The notes under the pieces: model-generated
Databases searched by the model: none
Seen by the model: only the letters and a program-made list of their open reading frames with translations
What the model was told of the DNA's origin: nothing
Position numbers and translations under genes: made by a program
Assembly: GCA_009823395.1 (NCBI GenBank)
Contig: CM020510.1
Coordinates: forward strand, 7,014,273-7,078,272
Direction: 5' to 3'
Length of the DNA: 64,000 nucleotides
Source: Thamnaconus septentrionalis
Lineage: Eukaryota; Chordata; Actinopteri; Tetraodontiformes; Monacanthidae
Shown here: piece after piece, positions 35,864 through 49,592 of the stretch
Layout: each line of letters opens with the position of its first letter
Position numbering within the stretch: the stretch's first letter is position 1

Positions 35864-36115
35864 GTGAGTTGATCATTCCCTCCAGCTGCTGTCTGCCAAC
35901 CGCAACTTCTCTTTCCCTCATGTGTCACCGCCGCTCCGTCTCCCTTCCCCTCCCCTCCGCCTCTCCTTGTCAGTCTGGCTGCCTCTCCGTCTCTCACTCC
36001 ATCATGTCGACCCCACCTCCCCCTCCCAATGTCCCGCTTCTCCTCTCATGCACCCCCTAGACGGGCCCGTCACCAAGATTCATCCACTTGTCCGTAAGCA
36101 GTCAGAAGCTGTTCC

Positions 36116-36118
<3 letters not shown>

Positions 36119-36155
<37 letters not shown>
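36119..36155. repeat. (TG)n microsatellite
   Basis: Eighteen uninterrupted TG units. Confidence 0.95.
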
Positions 36156-36156
<1 letters not shown>

Positions 36157-37923
36157 AAGCAATATGTTGTCGGGCACGCTTCTGCATTTTGCTTGTGTGA
36201 GGCATGAGGGCGCAGGGTGGGCGGGGAGGCCGGGGGGAGATGTCTCTCGACCATCAAGAACCGAGTGTCACCAAATCTGAAGACGTTTCTTAGGGAACAA
36301 AATGTTTCTGAGCGCAGAAGGAAAGTCAAAGGATCATTTTGACCAACCAGCTTCCGCTGCACGCGAACCAGCAAGAGGACTCTTCAGGACGGCATCCAAG
36401 CCCACACTGGCTCTGCTGCACTTTGCACTTTGTTCACCTTGAAATGATAATTAGAAGAATGACTTACCAACTACTCCTACAAGTCCCATAATTTTGATTC
36501 AATTCAAAAATGACATAATAAATGGCGCAGAAAATTCCTAACAAAAGCTTCCTTCAGGATCTATGTTTTTCTACCATCTTCTTGAATAGTTGAGTGGGTG
36601 GCAGAATCTACTGTATTTGTGATTTATTTGGACACTTCGATGTAACCGTGTGATGGTGGCAGCCAAAATTACTTTTCCTGTATGACATGAAAAGTATTAT
36701 ATATTATTTCAATGGCACATTCTGCAATTTCATTATTTTCGATATAAGTTGTGAAAATTCAGACACATTTTAAAGACCAGATTCTTTTAGGCCTTCATTG
36801 ACAATGTTGTGGTGCTTTGAATGACTCTATAGATATTACAACAAACAATACAAAATATTTATTGTAAAAGTGATAAAAGGTCTGGACAATGAAAGACCCT
36901 TAACAACTGCATGTGCTGTCTGCTTCTTGGCAATTCCTGGTGAAAATGTTTGTAAAATGCAGCTACCGATAGACTCCCAGTAAGTGGAATAGCACGACGT
37001 GACAGCAGAGAGCTTCACTGCAGTTTTATGATGAGTCTGTCCGTTGAGATGTGTGGACAAAATAGCTTTATATAACCACAAGCGTTCAGCAAATGTATGT
37101 GTGTGCGTGCAAATGCAAAACACCGTTGGCCCTCCGTGGGCAACGTCCAACCACCGAGCTGTTGAAGTGACCAATCTCGCAGTCACTCCGCCGTTCAAAT
37201 GTCAATCATCGCCGGCTAATTGACTCAACGATGAGGGAAGCCAGCTGGCGCATTAGTCATCAATTACACATCGGTGATCTTGCAAGTCGAAATACACAGC
37301 GATGTTCTCAAGCCACACACAGGAGAAACAGGACACAGGCACAGACACACCGCCCCAACACAACGGTGTGCCGCCATTTGTGTGTAAACATGATTGACAC
37401 ATCGCCGGAGTTGCGGTGATGGGGGGGCGAGATGCTCACAAGTGTCGTTCAAAATGCGACATGAAGCACCTGCCACGTTCGCTCGCCCCCTTAAAAGTCC
37501 CCCTGTATAAACAACCACGACAGCAAACAGAATTTTAATAATGATTAATTAAAAAATGAATCAGTGAGTCGACCAATAGGGCGACGGCAGGGACAGAGTT
37601 GTCGTCCTCGCTTGCCTCTGTGGTTACCCATCAGCATGACTGACACTGTGTTTCTATTAATGTGTGACATGCTGTAGGGCCCCAAAAAAGAAAATAATGA
37701 AGCAGTGTTTAAAGGCCAAATCTGAGCTGAGTTGTTTACTTTATCTTAGCAGTTTGGTTTGTACGCAACAAAACAAATGTGTTGCGGTTCTCTTTGCAAT
37801 GGGAAATCTAGACTAAGTGAACATGTTGAGTACGATTTCAGAGTTAAAATCTGAGTCATCCAACAAATGAACAAGGTTACGAATTTAAAAAGGATGTCGA
37901 TTTAATTGAATTGCGTCCTGTCT

Positions 37924-37952
37924 AAAAAAAAAAAAAATAATAAAAAAAAAAA
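37924..37952. repeat. A-rich run
   Basis: About 29 bases, nearly all A, with ataat interruptions. Confidence 0.85.
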
Positions 37953-38100
37953 CTTTGAACCTCTTGGGGCAACAGATATTTATATTTGCCAAATCAATTT
38001 TATGTCTTGAAGCGTGTAGCGCAGACGGGTTTATGCAATTTTAATGCATTTGCACTAAGTCAAGCATCTTCAAGGAGCTGAAAAATCCGGGTTGAGGAGA

Positions 38101-41100
38101 TACAGCCGTGTCACGTCTCTTTGTCTGCCGTGAATCATCTCACTTTCTGTTCGCCTCTGAACTTCTTAAGCCTCATAATTATCTCATGAAGTCGAATACA
38201 AATTGGATGAGTTGGCAGGAACGGAGGTAACTTCAGACTACAAAATAGATGAGTTTGCATTGAAGACTCACAAGCTTTCACTCACAAGCCTCCAATAATG
38301 CGGAAGAGGAAACAGACCCTGACAGCAGCTGAACTCTTGTATCCTGGGGTTCCAGTTGTGTTTCATTGTGGTACTACATGTGTTTAACTTGGTCCTCAGA
38401 CTGGAACTACTTAAAATCCTGGATGTTTTTTTCCTGAGGATGTGAAATATGTATCATGGGAAGTAAGTTACCTTGAGTCTAGAGAGAAGTCTCTCAATCA
38501 ATGCGATCTGAAAACAATAGCTGCAAAATTGCTTTTCACTATAACTTACTTCAGAAAGGTGTCTTTTTTTTGTTGTCATATTTTGGCTTTGAAAATTAAA
38601 ACATATCAATTCTTACATTTTTAGGTAAAAACACTTAACTTTCTTCAAAGACCTCTACATATTGTGCAATTTTATGGATATTGCTGTGAGTCGTATCCTC
38701 TCTGGATTAGCTGTAAATCAAAGCCATGGTGTTTGAATGTTGCAGTTGATGAAAAGTCTGCAGGGACCAAAGTCCCCAGTGTTTCTTTTGAGCTTCTTTG
38801 GGGAATTTTGGTGGAAACCATGCTTGCCAGTGAGATAAGTTCTGTGTTTAACATCTCGTTTGACGTCCGCAATGTTCAAGGTCAAGCTGCAGAAAAGAAC
38901 GTAAAATGAATGGAAGTTAAAATCCTAACAAAAATATGGAGAAAATGGCATGTTTGTGCATGCGTGTGTGCGTGCCAGAGCTGCAATCAGACCACCATTG
39001 GTCTGACCTTGACGTATTCGTGCTATATTTGCGCACACATGCATGCACCTAAACACACGGAAGAGCAAAATCTTCTTCATAACTGAACCAAGGGTATCAT
39101 GGGTAATTTAGTATTTGAGACGATGGTGAACCCTCTCAGTGTTAGAGAGTCTAAATTTGATCCATTAAAAGCCCCAGACGTCTTGCAGAGATGTAACTGT
39201 GGATTAAACTTGACTGAGTTGATACGGCATGGCGGGACTTTATTAGTATTAATATTTATTTGTTTTTATACAAAATCACATTAATGGGTAGTGTTTGAGA
39301 TAAAATCATGCGTGCATTGTGGCGAGCGCGTTAATGCAATTGCGATAGTGGCTAAGGCTGTAATGCAGGTGGATTAATGATGCAGTTATCTACTATACAC
39401 GTGATGTCGGCGATGTTCTCTGAAACGCATCTGGCCAGAATCTGGAATGACCCAAAGCAGGAGAAAGGCAAGCTAACAAGCCTCATGCTCTTTGTGTTGG
39501 TGTTAACACGGCAAACTGAAATCTTGCCCGTCGGGGATGGTTAAATGAATGCATAGGGAATGTCGATTCGTGAAACGATGCCGTAGTTATTGCTACGTAT
39601 AGATACACGAGTGTGGTCCAACAGCGGTGCGAGGAGGCCAACCGTGAAACAATCCGTCCATGCATAAATAACTGCATATTGCATGATTTCCGACAAAAAA
39701 ATATATCCATATCTACATCTATATCTATATATATGTATGAATAAAACTCGGAGATGGTTTTAAAAAAAACTAAATAAGCCGCCCGGCACTTTACAGAGCT
39801 GAGTTGCCCTTCCACACGCCCAGTTTGCCTTTTGGCATTTTGACAGCGTCCTGTGGGAAGCCGCTGGCGCGATGGTAATGACTGACCCCGTGTCGGCCGT
39901 GCGATAGTGGCCTCGGGCTGATATTAACCGCGGGCTCGCTTGACCGACGGTCCTGTCATGGTGCGTTGATTGATTGACCTCGCAGTAACCTCCGTGCACG
40001 CGCTCCTCCGTGCACACGCGCAAGAAGGTCACCTTTTGACCGAGCACATCGGGAATTATGAATTTGGCACATTTCAAATTTCCGCTTTCTGTTGTATTTT
40101 TTTCGATTCTTTACTCTGATGCAAATATGTAAATATGTTAAATCGATAACATTAGGCTTAATTACGTGTCAAAATCAGTGTTTGATAATATTTAAAAAAT
40201 GATGTTATGTCTAAAACAGGAATAAGGAGCAGGAAAGGAGTCCAGTAAAGGTCGCAAAGGACAAAAAAAGAGAGGAACCATCTAATTAGTAGAGGAAATA
40301 CTTCCCACATGAAATAATTGTGTGTAGTATTCATACACGGTAGAGACATAGGATGTAAAGGTTGCAATAGGCGAAACTTCCACTTGTGGGTGCACAGAGG
40401 CTGAACTACAACTGAGATATGAAAGGAGCAAATGTAATTAGTTTAACTTCCCTATTGTGAGATTATGACTTCTTGTTAATCTACAGAATTGTTTGAAAGT
40501 CAAAGCATGGGAACCTGACTCATAGCTGAATCTCAAGCTGTACGGGTCAGCTGCAGGTCGGCAGAATTATGGAATGTACATTGAAGTTGTTATAACTCAC
40601 TTTCTTTTGCTCAACAATTAGTAAGATTCTGCATCGGCTTGAGAATATGGGAGCTAAAAATAAAGACAGAGGGGTGAATAGAGTTGAGACAGAGACAAAA
40701 CACAGCCATGCTCCAGTCTAGTGTGAAATATTACATTTCAAATGATGTAAAGGTGGATCTTTAATAAATAACTAAAATGTTGCAAGACACCTGTAAGTTT
40801 TTAAAAAGAAAGAAACTGACAAAAAAGAGAAATCCCGCACAGAAAGAAAAAAAAGAAAGAAATCTCAGCCAAAAAACAAAAACAAACAAAAAACAGTAAT
40901 TAAAGCAATAATACCAAATTCCCACTTCCACACCACCTCAGTTTTAAAATAGCTAAACAACAACGGCGTCATCTACTGGGGCCAAAACTTGCAACATGAA
41001 AAACATAACAAACCAAGAAGCAAAACTATAAAATGTCTCAGTATAAAACTTAGCCGTTTCAATCTGAGCCCCCTGATCCCAAATTGACTTGGGGAAAAGC

Positions 41101-42000
41101 GTTATTTACAGTCTTTTCTCAGCCATAATCTTTACTGTGGGGATTCCCTCAAACGCTTTCATCTTGAGCAGCCATGGCGCAGATTTTAGCTTGGAAGAGG
41201 ATGCAAATAACATTTTTAAAAATCAATTTGGAGTCTCAAAGCTTGACTGGATCCTCTTATTTTGTGGGAAATGGCAGGCTGCTTCTGTTCAAGCAGCTTT
41301 GCTTTTTTTGTAGACATGCAAATAAAAACATTATCAGAGTTTAATATAATCAGACCAAGGTGCATTCTGATTGACAAATCACTTTCCAACATAATTATAG
41401 GATACAGTGCTACCCCCTATTATTTGCCACTTGTTTCCAATTTGCAGCTCACACTGTACATCACAACTCATTCATATAATCGCATGTTTCCAGCCCTTTT
41501 CAGCTAGGTGTCTTTGGGCCATACAATGAAGCCTTTACTGCTCCTGAAGCCACAGCTGCCGAAAAGAAGAGAGAGTCTCTGGCAGTCATCCCTGCCTTCG
41601 TTGTGTGATTGAGCGAATGTGACGAGGCCCTTTTAAAGCCCCCAGAGCTGTAAAACAGGACTCAAAATTTTCCATTGGCCATTTATGTATATGCATCGTG
41701 TGCTAGTAAACACACTTTATGGTTTCAAATCCCCTCTGCACTGCAATACAAAGAGGGAGAAAAAAATCAGAAGAAGATAAGCGCTCACATCTGTTCCCAT
41801 CTGGGAACTGGCACTGAAAATACTTCCACCGGAGCTTAAGCAGATCGGCAGTGCAGAGAGGTCTCATCATCCAATTGCTCTATTATGGTTTGCTGCGATC
41901 CCTAAACCTTTATCTACATAATTTCATTTCAAGTTTGACTTATCCGGACTTTACGCAAACAAGGCTTAACAGCATAAATAAATGCTCTAAATTACCCAGA
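38101..42000. other. Noncoding, mostly unique sequence
   Basis: Includes a small perfect hairpin (arms tcagacca/tggtctga at 38987-39006), an AT-rich TATC/TATA patch (39700-39740) and A-rich DNA at 40800-40905. 39780-40060 has more CpG. No gene or transposon was recognised. Confidence 0.4.
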
Positions 42001-43360
42001 GAGGTGGTAGATACTGGAGGCTGGTGTCATATATTATAAACACCATTTCCCTGGTGGAGTTTTCTCTGTCAGTACTGTTAGCATATAAGTCCATAGTTAT
42101 TGTCCGTCCTAAAGTTAGTGTGTCTCTGTGTGTCATAGGACCCGATAGCCTTCCTGGATCAATGCCAACACTCTGGGTCAGGTGTCGGTCCAAACGTCTC
42201 ATAACGGCTTGTTTCGGGGAACATAGGTTCTGGAAGATAAGGTGCTGGAAACATGTTTTGTCAAAGTGTAGTCTCTGAAGAATCTTGTACAATATGCTGT
42301 TTATTTGATCAGTAGAGTATTTGAATAATTAATAGTCAGAGTTGACGTAACTGGAGTCCAAGATGGAGACAGAAAAACCAACAAAATTAAAACTAATTAA
42401 ATATGGTTCTGTCGCCAAATTCATTTTAATTACATGCCAGTTTTACCGCTTTAAAAAATTAAGTGTGGCCTTTTTTCTGTTTGTTTTTCCAATTAATTAT
42501 TTCCTTCATAACTTGTCATCTTTCAACCTAAAACGCTCCGTAAACAACTGTCAACACCTCAGGGTTTCTCTCTGGTCTTCCCTCATGACGAGCTTGTGCC
42601 TGACATGAGATAATCAATCTCCTCTAGCAAGTCGGGAGAGATATAGATCTTCAGAATCCTGTTTTTTTTTCTTCTTTTTTTAAATATAGGTGTCATTGGA
42701 CTGAGTTGCGGCGACAAAACTAATGATGTTCGTCAGTGAGGACTCCTTTTTCAGTGTGGGAGAGGAGTAACGAGCGAGATGAGTTCAGTGGGAAGTGGGA
42801 GAGTTTAATTAGAGGGAAGGAAGAAGAGATGAAAAGAGAAAATTGCATATGATGGATAAAATGATTCCCCCTAATGAAGCAGCCTCTCTAATTACACACA
42901 TCGCTGCCTGAAAACATGCACACGTTTGCAATGTCATTTATGCACATTGTCGTCTTACTGGAGAGGGTGTCCTTTTAAAGTAAGAAAAAAGAAGATTAAT
43001 TCTTAGTGATTCTGTCACATTCGGGGTTTTTTTGTTAATATTTTCAAGGTATGTACTTAAATTCAAACAGCGTTTACTATTGTATCAGTGTCGTGTATAA
43101 TTTGTAGAAATCGTCTGCATAATGCTGAATTAACGATTGACAGCGTGCTAAGCGGGGGGCTAACAGGACACAGCTGTTGCCAGGCAGACTTTGTTGGTTT
43201 TACTTTTTCTTGAACCAAATGTGCACCATTGATACAGTGAAGGACAAACAGAAATGGCGACGAGTAGCACAGGGGTCTCTCATCCCCCGCCAAGTCCTTT
43301 TCACTTTGGTGGAGCAGCCAAACATTTTGTGTACATGTCAACCATTCTGGCTGCAGTAGG

Positions 43361-43368
<8 letters not shown>

Positions 43369-43393
<25 letters not shown>
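43369..43393. repeat. (CA)n microsatellite
   Basis: Twelve CA units preceded by a short CT run. Confidence 0.95.
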
Positions 43394-44939
43394 GGATACC
43401 TTATCACAGGGTAGAGTGCACCATGTGATTAGTTCACAGAAGTCCCTCATTAGTGGATACAGTAGACCTCGAGGTTTGGCTTGGATTCCTGAGCAAAATA
43501 TGGGTAAATGGTCTCCTTCCAGTATTGACAAAGTGCCTTTAAAATGTGTGATCACATGGAGGACCTCAAGTACTATGTTGTGAACTCAATGTTTATCATG
43601 GAGTGTGTTGAAACTCAATCATGTACTGGCTTATAGCATTTTCCGTAGATAACATCCAAAGAGACAGAAAAGTTTTACGTATAACATTTTGTGAAATATG
43701 ATTTTCCATCATTTTTTATTTTATTTTTGTTTTTAATCCAACATAAAGCAGTGGTTCTGGTGCCAAAGCGCAAACCACAGTCAAAAAAAAAATATTCACT
43801 GAGCCTCTGGTTTGAATCGCAGTGCTGAAAAGGCTCTGATGAAAAATTATCTGGGACTTCAGGCTGATTTCTAATCAAGATAACGCAGAACTTCTTTCCT
43901 TCTCGGGCCGGGTCCATTCTTTGAAGATGGTGAACAAAAGGAGTTCCAATCAATTTGTCAAAACATCATCATACGACATCAAAGTCGTTTGGTATGTAGG
44001 AGATGTTTTTTGGGGGATAACCGACTGACGTGTGCAGATGATACTCGACTGTACATATCTGATAAATCAAAGAGGGGCACAGCTTCGCAGTTCATTGCCG
44101 TAATTAATGGGTTGGGTTGCCGTTCATGTCCTTTATCTGAGCGAGAAGAAAGGAGGATTAGGAAAATGCCTCGAATAATTAGGAGAAATCTTCTTGGATT
44201 GAAAGTCACAAGAATTTTGAGGCATTTAACTCAGTTCAGGAGGTGTAAAAAGAAAGTGCCATGTCACCAAAAATACCATCACTTGTGCAGCAGGATTTCC
44301 TAATAACTTGCTGCTTCTTGGATTTGCGATGGTGCCCGGAAACAATGGTTTGTTCTTTTGAGGAGTTGTGCCTCTGCTGTGATTGTGATCTAAATACAGC
44401 CTTGGAGGTCTTTGGTACACATCTGCAAAGTTTATCCTCCAGTGGATGCACGAAGGAGACATGAAATGATGACTAACGGCTTAGTTTTGTCTCCCCTGAA
44501 TTTATCGCTGTGTAATTGAGCATTCCTCTGACAAAAGAGCACACACCTCCATCACTCTTTGAAAGCATCTTGAGGGGGAAGAATGTCATTTCACAACATT
44601 AGTCTTGTTTGCTGGATAATTTGTTGTCTCCCTACAGAAAAAAATAAATTGTTTAGGGTAAAACACATCTAGTACCTATCTCCCAACCTCTAATGTCTTA
44701 CATGTGTTCATGCAGCGTGAATACTTCCAAAAAAGCTTGCAGGAAGGTCACGATAAGACTGGAAGCTGCTGCAGGCAGGACTGTCTTCTGGCAACTGTTA
44801 AAAAAAGTCTTCCAATCCAAGTTCCATCCACCGATTGCGCACTTGGCAATGTAAACACCAAGAAAACACCTGGGGCATCACAGACGCCCCGCTGTTGCAC
44901 CAAGGGTTCACATGGCAGCTCCCTCTGTTGTGTTGCCGC

Positions 44940-44942
<3 letters not shown>

Positions 44943-44975
<33 letters not shown>
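44943..44975. repeat. (GA)n microsatellite
   Basis: Sixteen uninterrupted GA units. Confidence 0.95.
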
Positions 44976-44978
<3 letters not shown>

Positions 44979-45280
44979 GACCCAACGTGGGCGCCAGACT
45001 GCGAACCGTATCTCCGCTACAGGCGAACATGATGAGAATACCTGGGACTTCAGGGAAGGGGGAAAAAACTCAAAAAACCTGGATCCGTCCCGCTGGATTG
45101 TCATCGTTTTCTTTTGCAGGAAAATGTCCTGCCAAATGTGGCTCTTTTCCTGGACTGAACTGTCAGCTGTTTTCTTCCACAAGCTGAAAGCCGCTTCTGA
45201 GTTTTGGTGGCTGCCGGGATCTTAGTCGGGTGGGGGTTGGGGGGCGACTGGACTGGACTAGTTTTTAGCACTACGGGCCT

Positions 45281-45632
45281 CAACTTGGCTCAGTTCTGCT
45301 TATGTTTTCCATCCACTGAGTACCACCCCAGTGTGGGCAGAGTCGTCCGAGCAAGGTTGCCCTAAAGTCCCATGACGGGACCATATTTGTATTATGGTAA
45401 TCACTTTGTAGTTTTTTCAGCTTCTTTCCTTTGCACCATTTTAGTGTCTGCTGGTATCCTTAAACGAGCAGCCAGCAGCTTGTTGTCTCTCCTTGGCCAA
45501 TCAGTGGCCTGCAATCTGTTGTCACATTTTTGGCTCGACTCAGCTCCATAGGGAACTTCGATCAATTAGGTCCTGAATCCGTGGCTGGGTCCACCTAGTG
45601 GAAAAACTTAAAAACCGAAGGGAGCCAAATTG
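45281..45632. mobile_element. Degenerate MITE-like DNA transposon remnant
   Basis: The left end (45281-45325, 'caacttggctcagttctgct', 'ttttccatccactgagtacc') and the inverse of the right end (45632 down to 45590, 'caatttggctcccttcgg', 'ttttccactaggtgg') align as diverged terminal inverted repeats. Internal words ('cggctc'-like, 'ccaatcagtggcctgca', 'ttttagtgtctgctggta') match a teleost MITE class rich in ggctcngttc and ttttccact. No target duplication could be assigned and there is no ORF. Confidence 0.5.
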
Positions 45633-48600
45633 TTGCTCCATTAGTTCCTGTTGCTGGACAGATTGAAACTGACTGTTCATGAAAAGTTTAATAACACAAA
45701 ACAAAACCCAAAAACAAGAAAACCGTGTCTTTAATTGTGCAGAGATTGTGGCGACTTACCGCAGCAGGCAGCCACTAAAAATGTTCATTAACAGATTCAT
45801 GATCCTAAACCAACTGAGCCGATTAGATTCCTTCATCAGCCATTCCAGGCTCGCCTCAAAGCCGATTGGTCCACAGAGCCAACTGCAGTTGTGGTAAAAC
45901 TGTGAGGTTTCCCGCTGGTTTGTGCAGACTTGACGAAGGAAGGTGTGGCCGCACAGGCTGCTCCCTGCCAGCCCTTCTCCCACCACTTTCCTTTTATTCC
46001 CGGTCTTCCTCGCTTCCCTTTTTTTTTTCTTTTATTCCCCTCTCGTCACTCTATATCCTTCTCCATCTGCCGCCCACCTTGTATCTCGACGCTGGGTGCA
46101 CCAAGGCCCTGACAGCCACATGTTAAACTAGCTGATTAAAATCGAGACATAACACAAATATCCCCGTCCCGTCTGGCAATGCCAGAATAAATCTTCTTTT
46201 GTTTTCATCCACCGCCACTGCCAGCCACCGCTCCTTTATATTTTTCGCTCTGTGTGCGCTGCCTCCCAGTGCCAAAGCCTGCAGTGGACCTGGCTCCATT
46301 TACTAAAGAGCAAGCTCCCTCTGCGATGGCTCACACACAATATCTGTTGCAAGAGAGAGAGAAAATAAATGAATAAAGACCTGAAAGGAAATGACACTGA
46401 CATGGCCACTGAGAACTAATCTCGCATGTGGGATTAGAGAATCATAATTGTGCTGCAATATTACCTGATTGCAAGGAGAGAGGAAAAAAGAAATCAATTC
46501 TCATTTCGACAACCAGGTGACAATATATCAATATTCAGTACAAGTCATTCACTTCCAGGAATATGTGGAGGGGCATGTCGTGAAAGCAGATGCTTTATGA
46601 TGCTTGATGGTTGTGACAGCATTGCAATAAAAATGAAAACATGTGCCGCAATATGTCAAAACAAAATGTTTTTTTGTTTTGTTTTACTACCTGATTACAA
46701 CATGTCATGTTAAAATGCTACAGTGAAAAGGCTTCGAAAAATCTAAATCTTGGTCCAAATGGTCAAATTCTTCTTTTGTTTAAAAAATCAACAACGCGTC
46801 ATTAACAGCTGCTTTCTTAGAAACAGAGACTTTAAAAAGCAGTAAATGACTTTCTGCAGTACAAGGAATGTACCTTTAAAGTAATGCAAATATAGTAATA
46901 TATTAGAATTGTTTTTCCACCACAACAATCTAATGCTACTAGCTACTTCAGCATCAGTATGGTCTTTGTAATGCAATTATTCAGTTTTGTTTTGTTTGTG
47001 TTGTTCTTTGGGGGGTAATAACTTATTTCATGATCATCCAGTTTCATTGCCCACTGGAACGGCAATAAAACTGCTTTGAATGATTCCAACTGGATCGTGG
47101 CCTAAACAGGAAATTAAAACGACACAGCTTCCAACTCAAACAAAGGGAACAAAACTGCTATGCATGTTGTCGCATAATAAAGTGCTTTCTGCGTGAGCTT
47201 GTACTCACTACTGAATTGCTCTACGGACAGAGTGAGTGGAAACTGGGGTTGATTGGTGGCAGAAAATCTTATTTGTTCTCCTTGTATAGTCTTATTTTTG
47301 CATTACAGCCATTTGGAAATGATTTGGATGTTTCAGACGATTAACAGTTCAGAGACAGATGAAGAGTTTCAAAAACAAGTGAAAACATTTGGCACGTATA
47401 ATTTGCCAAAGCAGGGGTGACGGTTGCTGCTTTATAATATTGTTTGGACTTCTGATTTTTTTTTTTTTTTTTTGTCACCTTAGATTTTAAAAATATTTCT
47501 CCTTCTATGTCTCTTCATTACCTCAGCACCTCCAAGAATCAGCAGCACGTTAGAATAACACCTGCTTGCTGCCTTTCTTGCATAGATCCTTTAGAAAGGC
47601 CTTATGATTCCCACCTGTGTGCACTTCCTGCTGCTGCCAGTTAAAAGATCCAATGTGTTGTACACAAAACTGAAAGCACTATATTCAAAAGGCTGCAGAG
47701 AATTTTTCAAAAAGCACTGGAACTGGGAGCTTTTCATGAGCGTGCGGCTACAGGAAATGACGGCGTCTTTGGCAGCTGCCCAGACGTCCAGTGAGATGAG
47801 AGGCTGTGTTTTCACTTTGAGTGTTTGTGTCTTTGCAGCTACCACTGCCTCTTTGTCACTGTCCATGTGTGTGTGTGCGTGCGCGCTTGCTTGTTTCCTG
47901 TGTGTGCGGCTTCATGATGTGACGCGCCTGTGTAATCTCATGAAAAGTGTCTTATTTTAAAGTAGCATCACAGCCCAGAGGATGTGTTTAGCTGTGCTCT
48001 CACACACACAAAATATCATGTTCAATCGCTCACACACACAGAGATACATGGACGTGACATCAGAGTCCTCTGTGAGTAATGAGTCTGCTTATTGTTGTTT
48101 TTCAACAGCTTGAGGCAACAACGGAATTGTGACGGAGAAATTATTTATACCGGCCTCCTCTTCCAGAGGCTCGTGATTGGATTAGCCGACCTACATCGGT
48201 GTTGCTTAAGTTTTACGGTGTACCAGCAGGGCACCGGTTGACCCATAAGCTGACAGGACCCAGGACCAGTCAGTGCTAAACTTAACTTTAGGAGAAAATG
48301 TTACAGGTTTGGGCAAGATCAGTTAGTGGCGACGCAAATATCGCAGTTGCTCTGATGAGTTGATATGTTTTGTATCAACTTTCTTCCCTCATGAATCGCA
48401 GTAATTCCGGACTGACTAATTCAGGCCTCCACCTGACTTAACAGAGCTGTGCTGGTTAGCGACATGTAAATGGGTGAAAAGGTTTGTAGGTGCAGATTGG
48501 CTCACTGTCGGGGCGGCCGTGCACAGATAAATGTTAAAATGCCGTTGTTGCAGTTTCACAAGTCCCACTTTGCGTCGGGCTGCGAGTGATTCGCTGACAG

Positions 48601-49283
48601 AATGTGGAATCTCGCAGAGGGAAAACTACAATGGTGGTCTCCGCTCAGCCTCAGTGCTGCTTGGGTGCAAAAAAACGCCGTGCGTTGTGGGTCGGAGTCA
48701 ATCTGTGCCGCCGCCCTCCGTCAACCTTGCAGCTTGGCGCCGCCGCCTCCCGTGTTGTTTTTATTTGTTGTGACATCCCCTCTTTACTTCAGCCTCTGTG
48801 AACTTTATTCCTTTACTCATCCACCTCTCCCTGTTTCCCTCCGCCGAGTTTATTGCTGTCATCTCACTTCTCCGACAAACGGCACCCCTGACTTTTGGCC
48901 CCCATTCAAGCTGTTATTGATGATGCCTTCACTGATGATCCGTCACAGCGCCTCAGTAACTGCTCTCTGCTTCGTTTTCTTTATTATTCCTGTCTTTGGT
49001 AGTTCTCTTTTTTTACCCGCTCCCTCAGTTTTATTCCTTCGCCCAAACCGAACCAATTCTGCAGCCACAGAATATTGTTTTTCTTTTTATTGGCCTGCCG
49101 TCCAGGTCCTGCACAGCAACGGGTCCTGTTTTCTTTCATAACACCAGGATCAAAAACAGTGCGAGCGCCGACATTGATTGTTCTGCCGGCGGGAAAAAAA
49201 TGCTTTGGATTTTCCACTAGCATTCAAAGGTGTGATCAGGTGTGTGTGCTGAGGTGACAAGGTCGTCCATCAGGCTGCAGCCT
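45633..49283. other. Noncoding sequence
   Basis: Holds a T18 run (47456-47473) and a C/T-rich stretch at 48760-49060, which explains the open 179-codon frame there (Leu/Ser/Pro/Phe-rich). 48480-48760 has more CpG. No gene was recognised. Confidence 0.45.
47456..47473. repeat. T18 homopolymer
   Basis: An uninterrupted T run. Confidence 0.9.
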
Positions 49284-49592
49284 AAGGCCCTGTCCACACG
49301 GGAATGTTACGTTTTTTTTTCTTCCGGGTCGAAAAAGTCGAACGCTGGCAGTCGCGCTGGGTGAAACACGCTGGCAGATGGAAACGGACACAGCCACAGG
49401 CTGGGTGAAGACAAAAATGGCGTGGAAAAAAGTGAGTCTGAGGTTTTGTGAGGTTTTGTAGTAATATGCCAAACAGCGCCGCAAATGTGGCACTGTTAAC
49501 AGACGCTGACACAGCCACAGGCCCCAGGATTTGAAAGAGGGCATTTCCACTCTGGGACCCGTCTTCAAAAATACCGTTTCGGGGACCCAGGT
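49284..49592. mobile_element. hAT-like MITE remnant, one recognisable end
   Basis: It begins with 'aaggccctgtccacacggga', an end shared by many vertebrate and teleost hAT-type MITEs. About 270 bp later comes 'cgtcttcaaaaataccgtttc', the subterminal motif (ccgttttcaaaaatacccg...) normally found near the other end. The distal terminus ('...gtgtggacagggcct') is absent or too diverged. A 15-bp word (gacacagccacaggc) occurs twice about 118 bp apart. No ORF. Confidence 0.5.

Larger units (their letters stand above)
35864..38100. other. Noncoding sequence
   Basis: C/T-rich to 36060, then the TG microsatellite, then AT-leaning unique DNA with an A-rich run at 37924-37952. 36980-37450 has more CpG. 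No gene was recognised. Confidence 0.45.
42001..45280. other. Noncoding sequence
   Basis: Contains the CA and GA microsatellites listed separately. A 173-codon frame at 44704-45225 passes through the GA repeat and has no recognisable domain. Nothing else was identified. Confidence 0.45.

Noticed and set aside
41987..42292. Mixed-composition frames open on both strands
   Set aside because: Considered as a transposon protein fragment, but no motif or flanking repeat supports it.
44704..45225. 173-codon frame
   Set aside because: It passes through a (GA)16 microsatellite coding Arg-Glu runs and has no recognisable domain.
47604..47960. 118-codon frame with a protein-like middle section
   Set aside because: Its last third is produced by TG-rich repeats and no family is recognisable.
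48602..49141. 179-codon frame
   Set aside because: C/T-rich DNA lacks stop codons; the peptide is Leu/Ser/Pro/Phe-rich without a domain.
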